From Geomonas agri (GTDB lineage Bacteria > Desulfobacterota > Desulfuromonadia > Geobacterales > Geobacteraceae), in assembly GCF_020179605.1 (NCBI RefSeq), contig NZ_JAINZO010000001.1, forward strand, positions 186,001 to 250,000: a stretch of 64,000 bases of DNA, given 5' to 3'. Made by a program: the position numbers and the translations under genes. This document shows, piece by piece, positions 24,598 to 33,025 of the stretch (positions are counted from its first letter, which is position 1; the number at the start of each line of letters is the position of its first letter). Under the pieces are notes generated by a model. It had not been told where the DNA came from. It saw only the letters and a list, made by a program, of their open reading frames with translations, and ran no database searches.

Positions 24598-26566
24598 CGG
24601 TGGGGTAGGAGGCCAGGGGCTGCGGCCTGCCGAAGAAGTACCCCTGCATGCCGTCCAGGTTGAGCTCTTTGAGGATGGCTGCCTGCGCCTCGCTTTCCAC
24701 CCCTTCGGCCACCACCTTGATGTCGATGCTGTGTGCCACGCTGCACAGCGACGCGACGTAGAACCTGCTGTCGTTCTCCCCGCCGGAGAGTTCCCCGGTG
24801 TAGGCCCGATCGATCTTCACGTATTCCGGGTGCAGGGACTGCAGGTAGCCCAGCTTGGAGAAGCTGCGGCCGTAGTGGTCGAGGCCGATGCCGTGGCCGC
24901 AGGCACGGACCGCGGCGCCGAACTCCCTGATGTTCTGCAGGTGCTGCACCGCAGCGAATTCGGAGAACTCGAAGCTGACGCGGGGGGTGCCGGTCGGCAG
25001 CGCCTTTAAATAGGCGTAGAGCCAGTTGCGGAAGGCCTCATCCTCCAGCGAGGTGGGGGAGAGGTTGATGGCGAGCCGTTCCACTCCCAGGCGGCGGTAG
25101 TCGACCTTCAGGGCCTCCTCGATAACCATGCGGTCGATGGCGGACACGAGCTTCAGCCGCTCGGCGACCGGCATGAACAAGGCGGCGTCCAGCGCCTTGC
25201 CGTCCTCCTGCAACACGCGGGCGAAGAGTTCCAGTTGCAGGAGCTTGCGCCCCGGCCCGTTCTCGATCACCCCCTGCGCGTCGAGCCTGATGCGCCTCTC
25301 CTCGAGCGCCCGTACCAGGGCGTCCTTCCAGTGCTGCTGCCCCTGCGGCAGCGTCTCGGTTTCCCCGGTAACCGCCCTTACTTCCCAGCTGTTGGGCCCC
25401 TTTTGCAGCGCCGCGGAGAGCGCCAGGTCCGCCTCGGCCAGAAGCCTGGTCAGCGTGGTGCCCCCCTGGTAGGTAGCAACACCCAGGTGGCCGATGTCGT
25501 CGGTGAGCGCGATCTTCTCCATGGCGACGCGGCCCAACTGCGTAGTGATCTCGGTGGCGATGATGGCCCCTTCGGCAGGGGAGACGTTGGGCAGGAAGAT
25601 GCCGAAGTCGCCGCCGGTGAGGCGGGAGAGCGCGGTGTCGGCGTAGGCGTTGACGGCGCTCTTCAACAGTGCGGCGACCCGCTTGACCAGCTCGTCGCCC
25701 GCCTGCAGCCCCTTCTTCTGGTTCAGTGCCTCCAGGCCGTGGATGCGCAGCAAAAGAAGCAGCCCGCAGCCGTTTTGCTCCTGGCGGCCGAGGTCGGCGT
25801 TGACCTGGCTCTCAAACAGGCGCCGGTTGCCCAACAGGGTGACCGGGTCCTGGTAGGCGCGTTCCTGGAGCCCCTCGGCCGTGGCCGCCTGCTCCTCGAA
25901 CATCTCCTTTACCTTCACCGTCATCCGGTTCATCGCCTCGACCACGCTTTTGAACTCGCGGGTGCGCGGCAGGGTCTCCTGGAGCTGGTACTCCTTGCGG
26001 CACAGGGCGTCGGCCTGGCGCTCCACCGCGGCCAGGGGCTTCAGGAGGATCCTGAGCCCTACCGCCGCCGCCAGCAGCAGGAAGGCCGCGCAGGCGGCGA
26101 ACCAGATGGTCATGCTGATCACCTCGCTCCACAGGGTCGCGTAGGCGTAGCCGGGATGACTCTTCACCAGGATGGTCCCCCCCTGGTTCCACCCTGCCAT
26201 CACGTCCGAGGCGGCCTCCGGGGTCTTCAGCGGCACCAGCGCCACGAACCACTGCGGCACGTCCTCGACCCGGACCGGGAGGGTCCGCTCGATGAGCACC
26301 TTGCCGCGCGGATCGGAGTAGGTGATCTTCTGGTAGTAGCCCCGGTCGAACAGGGCGCTGATCATACCCTCCACCACGGTGAGGTCTTTCTGAGCCACGT
26401 GGGGTGAGATGGAGAGCGCCAGCGAGGTGGCGGTGTCCTGCACGTGGGATTCCAGCTGGTTGGTCAGGAAGGTGCGGGTGTTGGCCAGCTTGGCGTACCA
26501 GGTGCCGGTGAACAGCAGCAAAAAGAGCACGACCGTGAAGATGATGAGCTGTCGATACAGTGTCAT
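24590..26566 (-). CDS. lapD: LapD-like inner-membrane c-di-GMP receptor (degenerate GGDEF-EAL)
   Basis: The 658-aa protein follows the LapD plan. There is a first TM (about 8-24), then a periplasmic LapD/MoxY domain (about 25-148) with the LapG-contacting loop AGWNQGG (Trp126, equivalent to Trp125 of Pseudomonas LapD). A second TM (about 150-172), a HAMP domain, a GGDEF-like domain (about 245-400) and an EAL-like domain (about 410-655) follow. Both enzymatic motifs are degraded: the GGDEF site reads TGGDF, EAL reads ELF, and the DDFGTG loop reads LDHYGRS. It should therefore bind c-di-GMP without turning it over. When bound it holds LapG and protects the adhesin. It lies 18 bp after lapG. Confidence 0.9.
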   Translation of the reverse strand: MTLYRQLIIFTVVLFLLLFTGTWYAKLANTRTFLTNQLESHVQDTATSLALSISPHVAQKDLTVVEGMISALFDRGYYQKITYSDPRGKVLIERTLPVRVEDVPQWFVALVPLKTPEAASDVMAGWNQGGTILVKSHPGYAYATLWSEVISMTIWFAACAAFLLLAAAVGLRILLKPLAAVERQADALCRKEYQLQETLPRTREFKSVVEAMNRMTVKVKEMFEEQAATAEGLQERAYQDPVTLLGNRRLFESQVNADLGRQEQNGCGLLLLLRIHGLEALNQKKGLQAGDELVKRVAALLKSAVNAYADTALSRLTGGDFGIFLPNVSPAEGAIIATEITTQLGRVAMEKIALTDDIGHLGVATYQGGTTLTRLLAEADLALSAALQKGPNSWEVRAVTGETETLPQGQQHWKDALVRALEERRIRLDAQGVIENGPGRKLLQLELFARVLQEDGKALDAALFMPVAERLKLVSAIDRMVIEEALKVDYRRLGVERLAINLSPTSLEDEAFRNWLYAYLKALPTGTPRVSFEFSEFAAVQHLQNIREFGAAVRACGHGIGLDHYGRSFSKLGYLQSLHPEYVKIDRAYTGELSGGENDSRFYVASLCSVAHSIDIKVVAEGVESEAQAAILKELNLDGMQGYFFGRPQPLASYPTVR

Positions 26567-26584
26567 AGGGTTACCCTTGGTCCG

Positions 26585-27259
26585 TTACAGTTTGTTCTCG
26601 GACATCTTTTGCAGAAGGTCCTGCCACAGCCTGAGCCGGCTGGATTTGCCGGCGGCCTTGCCCATCCCCCTTTGCTTGGCGAGCCACAGCCCGGAGCCGT
26701 TGAAGCTCAAAATCGGCATCAGGTCGTTGCGCTTGGAGGCGTGATCTATGGAGTCGACCAGGTTGTCGAGCACGAGCGGCTCGGCCTCGGGGGTGCTGTA
26801 GTAGGTGAGTACCATGTGGTGGACGTTGAGGCGCAGCGCTCTGACGTAGGTGATGCGGAGCTTGTCGTCCTCCACCCCCATCGCTTTCAGGGTGAAGTAC
26901 TTGGCGATGGCGAAGTCCTCGCAGTCCCCCGCCCCCTTGGCCAGAAACTCGATCGGCGTGGCCCAGTAGTCCTCGACCCCCCAGACTTCCCAGTCGCTGG
27001 CGAAGCGGATCCTCTCGTTGAAGAAGCGGTTCACCTTGTCGAGCTTGTCCCGGTCGGTGTGGCTCTTGTCCCGCGCGATGAGCTCCTCCCACGCGGTCAG
27101 GCGGCGCAAGGCTTCCCTGCCGTACTTCCTCTCGGCCGTTTGCAGCACCGAGCGGTCGACGCTGAAGTTGCCGGCGGGGAGCACGGTGCCGGTAACAACA
27201 AGCGCTGCCAGCACGGCGGCCAGGGAAAGCGATGTCAGTCGTTTCAGGTAGATGCCCAC
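26585..27259 (-). CDS. lapG: LapG-like periplasmic cysteine protease
   Basis: The 224-aa transglutaminase-like protease (BTLCP family) has an N-terminal signal segment (LTSLSLAAVLAALVVTGTVL). The catalytic triad is visible as Cys113 in KGAGDCEDFA, His148 in NVHHMVLTY and Asp165 in PLVLDNL. The acidic residues next to the Cys (DCED) are the calcium-binding positions of LapG. In Pseudomonas fluorescens, LapG cuts the adhesin N-terminus at a TAAG-type site unless sequestered by LapD with c-di-GMP. A PAAG site is present in the adhesin of this window. The gene lies between lapE and lapD. Confidence 0.92.
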   Translation of the reverse strand: MGIYLKRLTSLSLAAVLAALVVTGTVLPAGNFSVDRSVLQTAERKYGREALRRLTAWEELIARDKSHTDRDKLDKVNRFFNERIRFASDWEVWGVEDYWATPIEFLAKGAGDCEDFAIAKYFTLKAMGVEDDKLRITYVRALRLNVHHMVLTYYSTPEAEPLVLDNLVDSIDHASKRNDLMPILSFNGSGLWLAKQRGMGKAAGKSSRLRLWQDLLQKMSENKL

Positions 27260-27287
27260 GTTGATCCCGGCGCAGATGCCCTTTCTT

Positions 27288-27334
27288 TAAAAAAAAGCCC
27301 GGACCGTCCCTAAAGGTAGCGGCGATCCGGGGCT
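27288..27334 (-). terminator. Possible terminator or attenuator between lapE and lapG
   Basis: On the minus strand AGCCCCGGATC pairs imperfectly with GGTCCGGGCT, and TTTTTTTTAAAG follows. It may reduce readthrough from lapE into lapG-lapD. Confidence 0.55.
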
Positions 27335-27362
27335 CTATCATACAGTGCGCTCTCGGGATAGT

Positions 27363-28685
27363 CTACGGCGTTCCGGCGGCCGTGGTCACCTTACCGTTGT
27401 AGTCGGGAGCCTGCAGCCCCAGGGTGGGGAGCAGGCGGGACATGCCGTTCAGCACCCGGAACTCGGCGTAGCGCTGGTCGTACTGTGCGTTGACCAAGCT
27501 CGCCTTGGCGTTGATCAGCTCGGCCTGGGTGTCCAGAAGGTCAAACATGGTCCTTCTGCCGATGGACCACTGGGCGGCGAAGGCGTCGGCGGTCTGGCCG
27601 GCGGCCTTGACGTAGTCCTCGAGGTACTTGATGCGCTCCTGGGCGGAGCGGTTGGCCTCCCAGGAGAGACGGATCGACTGCACCGTCTGGCGCTTGGTGT
27701 TCTCGAGGATTTCCTCCGCCTCGTACACCTCGCTCTGGGTCTGGCCGATGCGCGCCTTGTTCCAGCCGCCGTTGAGGATGTTGAAGGTGAGGGTGGCGGT
27801 GCCGAGGAACTCCTCGCGCTGGCCGGGGAGGTCGTTGTAGTCCTTGAGCCAGCGGTAGTCCAGGGCCACGTCGAGGCTCGGGTAGAGCAGGCTCTTGGCC
27901 GCCTCGTGCTGCGCGGTCCTCTCCTGCACCCCTTCGCGGGCGGACTTGAGCGCCTGGTTACCGCCGACGGCCAGTTCCTCCGCCTCGTCCTTGTTCTTCG
28001 GGAGCAGCGCCACGACCGACTGCGGTTCGGTCAGTTCGCCGGGGACGTAGCCGATCACCGCCTGGTAGTCGGCGAGGCTGTCGGAGAGGTTGGCCTGGGC
28101 CGCGGCGAGGTTGCTCTCGGCGAGCGCCACGCGTCCCTTGACCTGTTCGAAGTCGGCGCGGCGGTCGACGCCGGACTCGCTTCTCAGCTTCACCTGGTCA
28201 TGGATGCGCAGGTGGTTGGTCAGGTTCTCTTGGGCCAGCGCCAGCAGTTTCTCGCTTCTCAATACGTTGATGTACACCTTGGAGGCCAACAGGGCGTTGT
28301 TCTCGGCGGAACTCCCCAGTTGGTACTGCTGGGCACGGGCCCGGGCCTCCTGGCGCTCCACTTCGCTTTGGGTGCCGAAGAAGCGGAAGACGTTCTGACG
28401 CACGCTCACGATGGCCGTGTTGGGGTAGACGGTACCGAAGGTCGGCTCGTGCTGGCGGGTCACCCCGGCTGCCAGCGAGACGTCCATGGTGGGGAGATAG
28501 CCGGCCTTGGCCTGGCGCACTTCCTTCTCCCGCGCCACCTTGTTGTAGTAGTTCGCCCTCACTTCCGGGTTGGAGCGCAGCATGTACTGCACCGCGTCCT
28601 GGAGCGTCTCCGCCTGGGCGGCTGCGACTCCGGACACCAACATCCCCAATGCCAATACTGTCACTAATTTCTTGTTTTGTGGCAT
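27363..28685 (-). CDS. lapE: TolC-family outer-membrane efflux protein (LapE)
   Basis: The 440-aa protein has a signal peptide (VLALGMLVSGVAAAQA) and two OEP repeats. The first starts 'LQDAVQYMLRSNPEVRAN' and the second contains 'ALKSAREGVQERTAQHEAAK'. The intervening sequence 'SLAAGVTRQHEPTFG' fits the beta strand of the barrel, and the long coiled helices fit the periplasmic tunnel. It would form the trimeric outer-membrane channel of the LapBCE type I system. In LapA-type export the adhesin is retained in this pore by its N-terminal plug. A good promoter lies upstream (28756-28784), so it heads the lapE-lapG-lapD group. Confidence 0.9.
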   Translation of the reverse strand: MPQNKKLVTVLALGMLVSGVAAAQAETLQDAVQYMLRSNPEVRANYYNKVAREKEVRQAKAGYLPTMDVSLAAGVTRQHEPTFGTVYPNTAIVSVRQNVFRFFGTQSEVERQEARARAQQYQLGSSAENNALLASKVYINVLRSEKLLALAQENLTNHLRIHDQVKLRSESGVDRRADFEQVKGRVALAESNLAAAQANLSDSLADYQAVIGYVPGELTEPQSVVALLPKNKDEAEELAVGGNQALKSAREGVQERTAQHEAAKSLLYPSLDVALDYRWLKDYNDLPGQREEFLGTATLTFNILNGGWNKARIGQTQSEVYEAEEILENTKRQTVQSIRLSWEANRSAQERIKYLEDYVKAAGQTADAFAAQWSIGRRTMFDLLDTQAELINAKASLVNAQYDQRYAEFRVLNGMSRLLPTLGLQAPDYNGKVTTAAGTP

Positions 28686-28755
28686 AGCACCCCTTCCTGT
28701 GGTCTCATATTAATTGAAACAAATTAAAATAACTCAATGTATATGCGGTTGATCC

Positions 28756-28784
28756 ATTATATACCGAGTAGTTGCTAATGTCGA
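28756..28784 (-). promoter_or_regulatory. Promoter of lapE-lapG-lapD
   Basis: On the minus strand TCGACA (28784-28779), a 17-nt spacer and a perfect TATAAT (28761-28756) stand about 70 nt before the lapE ATG. The surrounding 302-bp intergenic region is strongly A+T-rich compared with its neighbours. Confidence 0.65.
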
Positions 28785-28811
28785 TACACATATTATGTTC
28801 GAATAATAAAT

Positions 28812-28840
28812 TTGCAAATACTATTTTTTATGTCTAATAT
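28812..28840 (+). promoter_or_regulatory. Promoter of the ompA-exbBD-like operon
   Basis: TTGCAA (28812-28817), a 17-nt spacer and TAATAT (28835-28840) form a good sigma-70-type promoter. It is divergent from, and about 30 bp away from, the lapE promoter, so one regulator could control both. The leader to the TTG start would be about 140 nt. Confidence 0.6.
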
Positions 28841-28987
28841 ATGTCCCGCCGCGAGCCAAACATAAAGAATCAGATGGCATTTGACACGGCGGAATTTAAT
28901 AGTAGCTTAATAGTACCTTTTGGCAAGCCCGTGAGAGTAAAGCAGTAATTTAATGCAATCTAATAAAACCCAAACGGAGAAGAAGAT

Positions 28988-31330
28988 TTGAAACGACATG
29001 CATTGGTGATGATGGCAATGGCGTTGCTTCTCGCCTCCCGTCCCGGTCCGTCGGCGGCAGCCGACGCACCGCCAGGAGGGAGCCCGGCAAGCAACAGGGT
29101 GGGGACATTCTCGATATCCCCTATGGTCGGTGGGGTTTCCTTTGACGGGGAACAACACCTTGAAACCGCGCCGGTATTTGGCCTGCGCGCCGGCTACAAC
29201 TTCACCCGCAACCTGGAGGCGGAGGCGCTCTTCGACTACGCCAAGACCCGCTCCACGCTCACCGACAGGACCACGGACTTCCTGCGCTACGGGGCGGACC
29301 TGCTGTGGAACTTCCAGCCCGACGAGAAGTTCGTACCCAACATCGCCGTTGGGTACGCCGGCAACCAGCTGAAGTCGGACACCAAGGGTGCCTTCGACTT
29401 GGGCGCCGGCTTCAAGTACTTCGTGACCGAGGACATGGCCTGGCGCGGCGACGTGCGGGGCATCTTCATCGACAACAAGATCGATCGCTACGCCATCGAG
29501 TACACCACCGGGATCTACATCCCCTTCGGTGTGACCCCGCCGGTGGCGAAGCTCCCGGCACCGCCGCCGCCACCTGAACCGGTAGCGCGCCCGGTCCCCG
29601 CGGCGCAGCCGACCCTTAACCTGACGGTGCCGCCGCCGGCACCGGTACCGGTGGCCGCTCCCGAGGTTTCGCTCACTGCCGCTCCCGACAGCATCAAGAA
29701 AGGCGAGAAGTCGGTGCTGACCTGGCAGAGCAAGCGGGCCGACAATTGCGAGATGCGCCCCGAGGTCGGCAAGGTGGCCGCCAGCGGTTCCACCACCGTC
29801 AGCCCGGCGGCCGACACCATCTATACCATCACCTGCCAGGGCAAAGGGGGCACCGCTTCCGCAAACGCCTCGGTCATGGTGGCACAGCCGGCGGCAGCGG
29901 AGAAACGCTTCTGCAACCAGCCCGCGGTGCTGATGATCAACTTCGACACCGACAAGTGGAACGTGAAGCCGCAGTACCACGCCGAGCTGAAGACGGTGGG
30001 CGACTTCCTGAACGAGTTCCCCGAGGCCCACGGCGAGATCTCCGGCCACACCGACGGAACCGCCAGCGTCGCCTACAACCAGAGGCTCTCCGAGCGGCGC
30101 GCCCAGTCGGTGCGCGACTACATCGTCAAGAACTTCAACATCGATCCCAAGCGGCTCACCTCCAAGGGGTACGGCAAGTCCCGCCCGGTAGCCACCAACA
30201 AGACCGCCGTGGGGCGCGCTAAGAACCGTCGCATCGAGGCCAACCTCGTGTGCGAGAAAAACGGTGCCCCGAAGGGAGCGGCAGCCCAGCCGGCAGCAGC
30301 CTCCAAAGCTGCGGCGAAGCCCGCAGCAAAGAAAGGTGCTACTGGAAAAAAGCCGTTAGCCCTGGTGCCAGCGCAAGGTAACGTCGCCAACAGCGACGTT
30401 GCCCCTGCACAACGCCAGGGCGAACCCGAAGCACGTTTTTTCCCGCAGGCCGCCGATCCGGGTGTGACCGCATCCGGATCGGCCCTCCTGCCCGCAGCAC
30501 AAAGAAAGGGGGAAGAGGAACCACGCTACTTCCCCCAGGCAGCAGCAGCCGAAGTGAAGGAGGGGGCTGTGTCCCCTCCGCTTCCCCCGGCCAAGCGCCA
30601 GGCACCCGACATGGCTGCCTACCCGGACCAGCCGCCTCAGCAGTCGGTGCCGGCGGTACCGGTGCCGGGTAGCGTCCCGGCGGCGCAGATGGTGCCGTCC
30701 CCCGGTCCCCTGGTCGATGGAGCCGCGCCGGCGGCCATGATCGCCAAGGCGCCGACACCGCCGGAGCTGCCGGCGGCACAAAGAATGAAGCAGGCAGCCC
30801 TGCCTACCCCCGATACCCCCGCCACCGCAGCGCCGAACGCGCTCCCCGCCCCCTCCGTCGCGCCGGCCGCACCCGAACAGGCTGCCGCTACCGAAGCAGC
30901 ATCCGTCGCTTCCGCACTCAGAAAGCAGGAGCCCGAAGCACCGGCTCCCGATGAAGCGCCCTTCGTGCTCAAGGCCACCACCCCCACCCCCGTGCCCGAT
31001 GGCCGGATCGCCCTGACCGGCATCACCATCGACAAGGACGGCCTCAGCCTGTACACGAGCGGCAAGGTGAGCGAATTCAGCCTGATCACCATGGTTGAGC
31101 CCTTCAGCCTGGTCATCGACCTCTACGGCGCGGTAAACGGCATCGGCCTTCCCAAGGCGCCGGTGGAGAAATTCGACCTCACCAACGTTCGTTTCAGAGA
31201 GTTCCCCGACCACCTCCAGATCACCCTCGACGCCGGCCGGGAGGAAATAATCCCCTACCGCAGCTTCAAAACCGACACCGGGTTGAGGATCAATATCAAG
31301 CCGAGAAGCAGTCACCACATAGGCCCCTGA
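28988..31330 (+). CDS. Outer-membrane OmpA-family protein with C-terminal AMIN-like domain
   Basis: The 780-aa protein has a signal peptide and an OmpA-like barrel (about residues 38-182). A short Pro-rich linker and an Ig-like domain follow (about 215-300, 'IKKGEKSVLTWQSKRADNC'). The OmpA peptidoglycan-binding domain (about 310-425) has 'INFDTDKWNVKPQYHAEL', 'ISGHTDGTASVAYNQRLSER' and 'GYGKSRPVATN'. A Pro/Ala-rich region (about 430-670) carries repeats of 'AQRxGExExRxFPQAA' form. The C-terminal segment (about 675-778, 'IALTGITIDKDGLSLYTSG') resembles an AMIN domain, which also binds the cell wall. Two wall-binding modules in one outer-membrane protein is unusual. The TTG start follows GGAGAAGAAGAT and gives the expected MKR signal start. 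It heads a six-gene operon with ExbB/ExbD/TonB-like genes. Confidence 0.85.
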   Translation: MKRHALVMMAMALLLASRPGPSAAADAPPGGSPASNRVGTFSISPMVGGVSFDGEQHLETAPVFGLRAGYNFTRNLEAEALFDYAKTRSTLTDRTTDFLRYGADLLWNFQPDEKFVPNIAVGYAGNQLKSDTKGAFDLGAGFKYFVTEDMAWRGDVRGIFIDNKIDRYAIEYTTGIYIPFGVTPPVAKLPAPPPPPEPVARPVPAAQPTLNLTVPPPAPVPVAAPEVSLTAAPDSIKKGEKSVLTWQSKRADNCEMRPEVGKVAASGSTTVSPAADTIYTITCQGKGGTASANASVMVAQPAAAEKRFCNQPAVLMINFDTDKWNVKPQYHAELKTVGDFLNEFPEAHGEISGHTDGTASVAYNQRLSERRAQSVRDYIVKNFNIDPKRLTSKGYGKSRPVATNKTAVGRAKNRRIEANLVCEKNGAPKGAAAQPAAASKAAAKPAAKKGATGKKPLALVPAQGNVANSDVAPAQRQGEPEARFFPQAADPGVTASGSALLPAAQRKGEEEPRYFPQAAAAEVKEGAVSPPLPPAKRQAPDMAAYPDQPPQQSVPAVPVPGSVPAAQMVPSPGPLVDGAAPAAMIAKAPTPPELPAAQRMKQAALPTPDTPATAAPNALPAPSVAPAAPEQAAATEAASVASALRKQEPEAPAPDEAPFVLKATTPTPVPDGRIALTGITIDKDGLSLYTSGKVSEFSLITMVEPFSLVIDLYGAVNGIGLPKAPVEKFDLTNVRFREFPDHLQITLDAGREEIIPYRSFKTDTGLRINIKPRSSHHIGP

Positions 31331-31407
31331 CGCGGCGCGCAGGCGCGCACCCGGCAGCGGCTCACGATACATGCTCTAAGTAGCTCATCCGTAAGGAGGA
31401 GTCTGAC

Positions 31408-31950
31408 ATGGACCACGGTATTGCATTGCGATGGAAACAGGCTGTCGTAGTGACGGGATTGGTGTCTCTTCTGGCCGCGCCGGCGCTTTTTGCCGCCGAG
31501 GCGCAGCCCCCCGCCCCCCCGCAGGAAGCACCCACCGAGCAGGCGAGCGACCTGGGCCTCGAGCTCAGGTTACAGACGGTGAAGAAGGACCTCCTGGTCA
31601 TGCTCAACTTCGCCGAGCACTTCATCGCCAGCGGCGAGACCAAGACCGCCGCACAGCTGCAGGCACCCCTCGACGACTACCTAAGGCGCCACGCCGACTA
31701 CCTGGTGACCCAGGCGGTGGACGGCTCCAACATCGAGATGACCCAGCTTTCTGCCGAGATCGCCCTGGTGAAGACGCGCCTTCTGATCGTGCTCAACTAC
31801 CGTGACGATGCCGGCAGCGTGCTCACCGAGATGAAGTCGCTCTACGCTCCCTACCAGAAGATGTCGGTGCAGATCCAGGGCAAGACCACCACGCTGGACG
31901 AAGCCATCCGCCAGTTGGACACCGACCTGGCACGCATCGCCAAGAAATAA
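31408..31950 (+). CDS. Exported protein of unknown function
   Basis: The 180-aa protein has a signal sequence (WKQAVVVTGLVSLLAAPALF, cleavage after FAA), a short Pro-rich linker and an all-helical body, including 'LGLELRLQTVKKDLLVMLNF' and 'DEAIRQLDTDLARIAKK'. No family is recognised. It is placed between the OmpA-AMIN gene and the ExbB-like gene, 19 bp before the latter. GTAAGGAGGAGTCTGAC precedes the ATG. It may be a periplasmic component of the same complex, inferred from operon position only. Confidence 0.7.
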   Translation: MDHGIALRWKQAVVVTGLVSLLAAPALFAAEAQPPAPPQEAPTEQASDLGLELRLQTVKKDLLVMLNFAEHFIASGETKTAAQLQAPLDDYLRRHADYLVTQAVDGSNIEMTQLSAEIALVKTRLLIVLNYRDDAGSVLTEMKSLYAPYQKMSVQIQGKTTTLDEAIRQLDTDLARIAKK

Positions 31951-31969
31951 CCGCCAAGGAGCCGCCACC

Positions 31970-32545
31970 ATGGACATTCTGGGCCTGATCACCATCAACC
32001 CCAACAGCTTCAACATCTGGTCGCTGAGAGTCTCGCTTACCCTGACCACCAGCATCTTCATCATCGCCATGATCCTCGCGGTGCGGGCTTTCCAGCACGC
32101 CAAGGCGCTGGACCACAAGCACCTGGACAGCGTCAAGGACCAGCACGCAACCCCTGGGGACACCCTTTCCGAGAGCGTTGCCAAGATGCTTTGGGCCACC
32201 AGCCAAAGCGACAACACCACCGGTGCGGCGGCCCCCAAGGAGTTCCTCTACGACGCGACCCGCGAGGTGGCACAGAATAACTTCAACGGCACCTTCGTAA
32301 ACCGCATCTACATGTGCGCCAACCTGCTGCCTCCTATAGGGCTGTGGGGGACCGTTGCGGGGATGATCGTCATCTTCCTCTACACCGGCGACCCGGGGAG
32401 CGCCATCAACAACGGCGCCATCGGGGCGAAGCTGTGGTCCACCTACTTCGCGCTCATGTACTACGTGCTGTTGCAGGCCATCTGCGTCGGCCTCGACGTG
32501 ATCGCCAAGCGCTCCATCAACCGCGGCCTGCAGGTGAAGATCTAG
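31970..32545 (+). CDS. MotA/TolQ/ExbB-like proton channel protein
   Basis: The 191-aa protein has three membrane segments (about residues 19-44, 106-131 and 147-172), with a cytoplasmic loop between the first two. This is the TolQ/ExbB topology. The second helix contains 'PPIGLWGTVAGMIVIF', a close match to the family's GLLGTVxGM motif including the channel Thr. The third contains 'KLWSTYFALMYYVLLQ'. Such proteins form a pentameric channel around an ExbD/TolR dimer and convert proton flow to mechanical work. The next gene encodes an ExbD-like partner. The sequence is too divergent to be a housekeeping TolQ or ExbB, so a dedicated function is likely. Confidence 0.82.
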   Translation: MDILGLITINPNSFNIWSLRVSLTLTTSIFIIAMILAVRAFQHAKALDHKHLDSVKDQHATPGDTLSESVAKMLWATSQSDNTTGAAAPKEFLYDATREVAQNNFNGTFVNRIYMCANLLPPIGLWGTVAGMIVIFLYTGDPGSAINNGAIGAKLWSTYFALMYYVLLQAICVGLDVIAKRSINRGLQVKI

Positions 32546-32554
32546 GAGGGGACC

Positions 32555-33025
32555 ATGCGCTCGGTGGGAACTTCGAGGAACCAGTGGCTCATCTCGTTCA
32601 CCGACGTCGCCTTTTTGCTGCTGCTGGTGTTCACGCAGATGGCGCGTATGGACACCTCCAGTAGCCAAGTGGCGGAGATGCAGCTCCCCGCACCGGTGGT
32701 GGCCAAGAGCCCCGAGCTGGTGGCGATGCAGTCCAACCCCGACTACCACCAGCTCCTGGTGGAGAAGCACGGGGCGAAACCGTACCGGCTGGCGCACATC
32801 GTGCGCGGCAAGGAGGCGGCGCGCACCGACCCGCTTTGCTATGACGAGCTTTGCTCGGCGCTCAAGCACCTGCAGGGAAACCGGGAGCAGCCGCGCCCGG
32901 TCGTGGTGCCGCTGCCCGAGTCTTACAGCAGCGACCTTCTCTCCGCGGCGGCGGTGGTGAGCAAGTACTGGAGCTCCAACGGCCTTGCGGTGGTGCACAC
33001 GTCACGTACCGGGGACAAGCCATGA
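32555..33025 (+). CDS. ExbD/TolR-like protein
   Basis: The 156-aa protein has a single N-terminal membrane helix with the diagnostic membrane Asp (Asp17) in 'WLISFTDVAFLLLLVFTQMA', matching the ExbD/TolR 'xDVxxxLLxxF' motif. The remainder is periplasmic and contains two Cys (LCYDELC) that could form a disulfide. The Asp residue is the proton carrier in this family. Length and plan agree with ExbD, but the N-terminal cytoplasmic tail is short. It lies 9 bp after the channel gene and overlaps the next gene by 4 nt. Confidence 0.82.
   Translation: MRSVGTSRNQWLISFTDVAFLLLLVFTQMARMDTSSSQVAEMQLPAPVVAKSPELVAMQSNPDYHQLLVEKHGAKPYRLAHIVRGKEAARTDPLCYDELCSALKHLQGNREQPRPVVVPLPESYSSDLLSAAAVVSKYWSSNGLAVVHTSRTGDKP

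Noticed and set aside
32851-33021. Upstream extension of the TonB-like gene
   Set aside because: The extension overlaps the ExbD-like gene in another frame, has low-complexity sequence and no ribosome site. The ATG at 33022 overlaps the preceding stop as elsewhere in the operon.
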